Shown here one piece after another: positions 5,864 to 6,131 of a DNA stretch of 6,131 nt (the first letter of the stretch is position 1; every line of letters begins with the position of its first letter). This DNA comes from an uncultured Faecalibacterium sp. (GTDB lineage: Bacteria; Bacillota; Clostridia; Oscillospirales; Ruminococcaceae). The position numbers were made by a program, and so were the translations under genes. The notes under the pieces are model-generated. The model did not search any database. It saw nothing but the letters and a program-made list of their open reading frames with translations, and was not told the origin of the DNA. Location: positions 1 to 6,131 of the forward strand of contig CAMFSB010000108.1 in NCBI GenBank assembly GCA_945982465.1. The letters run 5' to 3'.

Positions 5864-6131
5864 TCCCCCCGCAGGTAAGCTTTTACATCTTCTTCGATGG
5901 GGTCATACAGATCCGGCCGAATGCCGATGTACTTGCAGGCTTCGTACAAAACCGGAACCACATCCTTGTGGATGCCCACACAATGGTGGATGTACGGCCC
6001 TTCCACGACCTTGGCCTCCAGCCGTTTGATGTTCTGCACCTCCACCCAAAGATAGGTGCCCATGCCCTTGGGGCCGTCCATGCCCCGTGCGGTCCCCAGC
6101 AGCCGGCGGACCGCGGCGCTCGCGCCCGCCC
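5860..6131 (-). CDS. L-fucose-isomerase-like sugar isomerase, C-terminal end (cut by window edge)
   Basis: The last 89 codons of a gene that begins outside the window. The frame is open to base 6131; the ATG at 6081 is internal, because 16 more codons read through upstream of it without a stop. The tail contains WVEVQNIKRLEAKVVEGPYI, then HHCVGIHKDV and LYEACKYIGIRPDLYDP, ending RGE. A small beta region followed by an IHH motif and a terminal helix is how I remember the ends of L-fucose/arabinose-isomerase-like proteins; this is family memory, not an alignment. The role would be aldose-to-ketose isomerisation as the first step of the operon. The 4-base ATGA overlap with the transketolase gene ties it to the same transcript. 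Too little is visible to name the sugar. Confidence 0.6.
   Translation of the reverse strand, partial: AGASAAVRRLLGTARGMDGPKGMGTYLWVEVQNIKRLEAKVVEGPYIHHCVGIHKDVVPVLYEACKYIGIRPDLYDPIEEDVKAYLRGE

Noticed and set aside
4814..5878. 354-codon plus-strand open frame antisense to both transketolase genes
   Set aside because: Shadow of two clearly recognised genes; no motif, no ribosome-binding site and no conserved family.
1..6131. CRISPR array, tRNA/rRNA gene, insertion sequence or phage feature
   Set aside because: No regularly spaced repeats, no recognisable tRNA or rRNA sequence, and no transposase or integrase frame was seen on either strand.

Overview
All recognisable genes in this GC-rich window lie on the minus strand, so transcription runs from the right edge to the left. 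Ribosome-binding sites are strong (AAAGGAGG, AGGAGG). Genes overlap by a few bases. There is a PAS-type sigma-54 activator, and transketolase is split into two subunits. Together these suggest a Gram-positive gut-type Clostridia (Oscillospiraceae/Ruminococcaceae-like, e.g. Gemmiger/Subdoligranulum/Faecalibacterium relatives). This placement is inferred from style and gene content only.

Right part (6131 to 2612): the end of a sugar catabolic operon. In transcription order it holds the C-terminus of an L-fucose-isomerase-like sugar isomerase (cut by the window edge), the N-terminal and C-terminal subunits of a split transketolase, and an FGGY carbohydrate kinase that resembles glycerol kinase. 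The junctions overlap by 4, 11 and 4 bases, so the four genes are almost certainly one transcript with coupled translation. Chemically this is isomerise a sugar to a ketose, phosphorylate it, then feed it to transketolase. The set matches the D-apiose transketolase route (isomerase, apulose kinase, AptA/AptB), but pentose routes through xylulose or ribulose would need the same classes. The operon ends at a perfect 46-base palindrome (2526-2571), and a cre-like site lies across the kinase stop codon.

Middle (2611 to 2143): a 469-base gene-free stretch with the operon terminator, two copies of an 11-base palindromic motif, and a good housekeeping promoter for the next gene.

Left part (2142 to 1): a 482-residue PAS/AAA+/HTH sigma-54 activator with an intact GAFTGA loop, then a 356-base gene-free region, then the start of a membrane-anchored alpha/beta hydrolase cut by the left edge. 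The gene-free region is the most interesting part. It has a full-match -24/-12 sigma-54 promoter (TGGCAC-N5-TTGCT) pointing at the hydrolase. It also has three 7-4-7 dyads of the form TGTTGCA-N4-TGCAACA centred about 174, 250 and 271 bases upstream of the predicted start. Two of the dyads are exactly 21 bases apart and overlap the activator's stop codon; the perfect one forms the inner hairpin of the activator's own terminator. The simple reading is a self-contained activator-hydrolase regulatory module beside, and perhaps independent of, the sugar operon.
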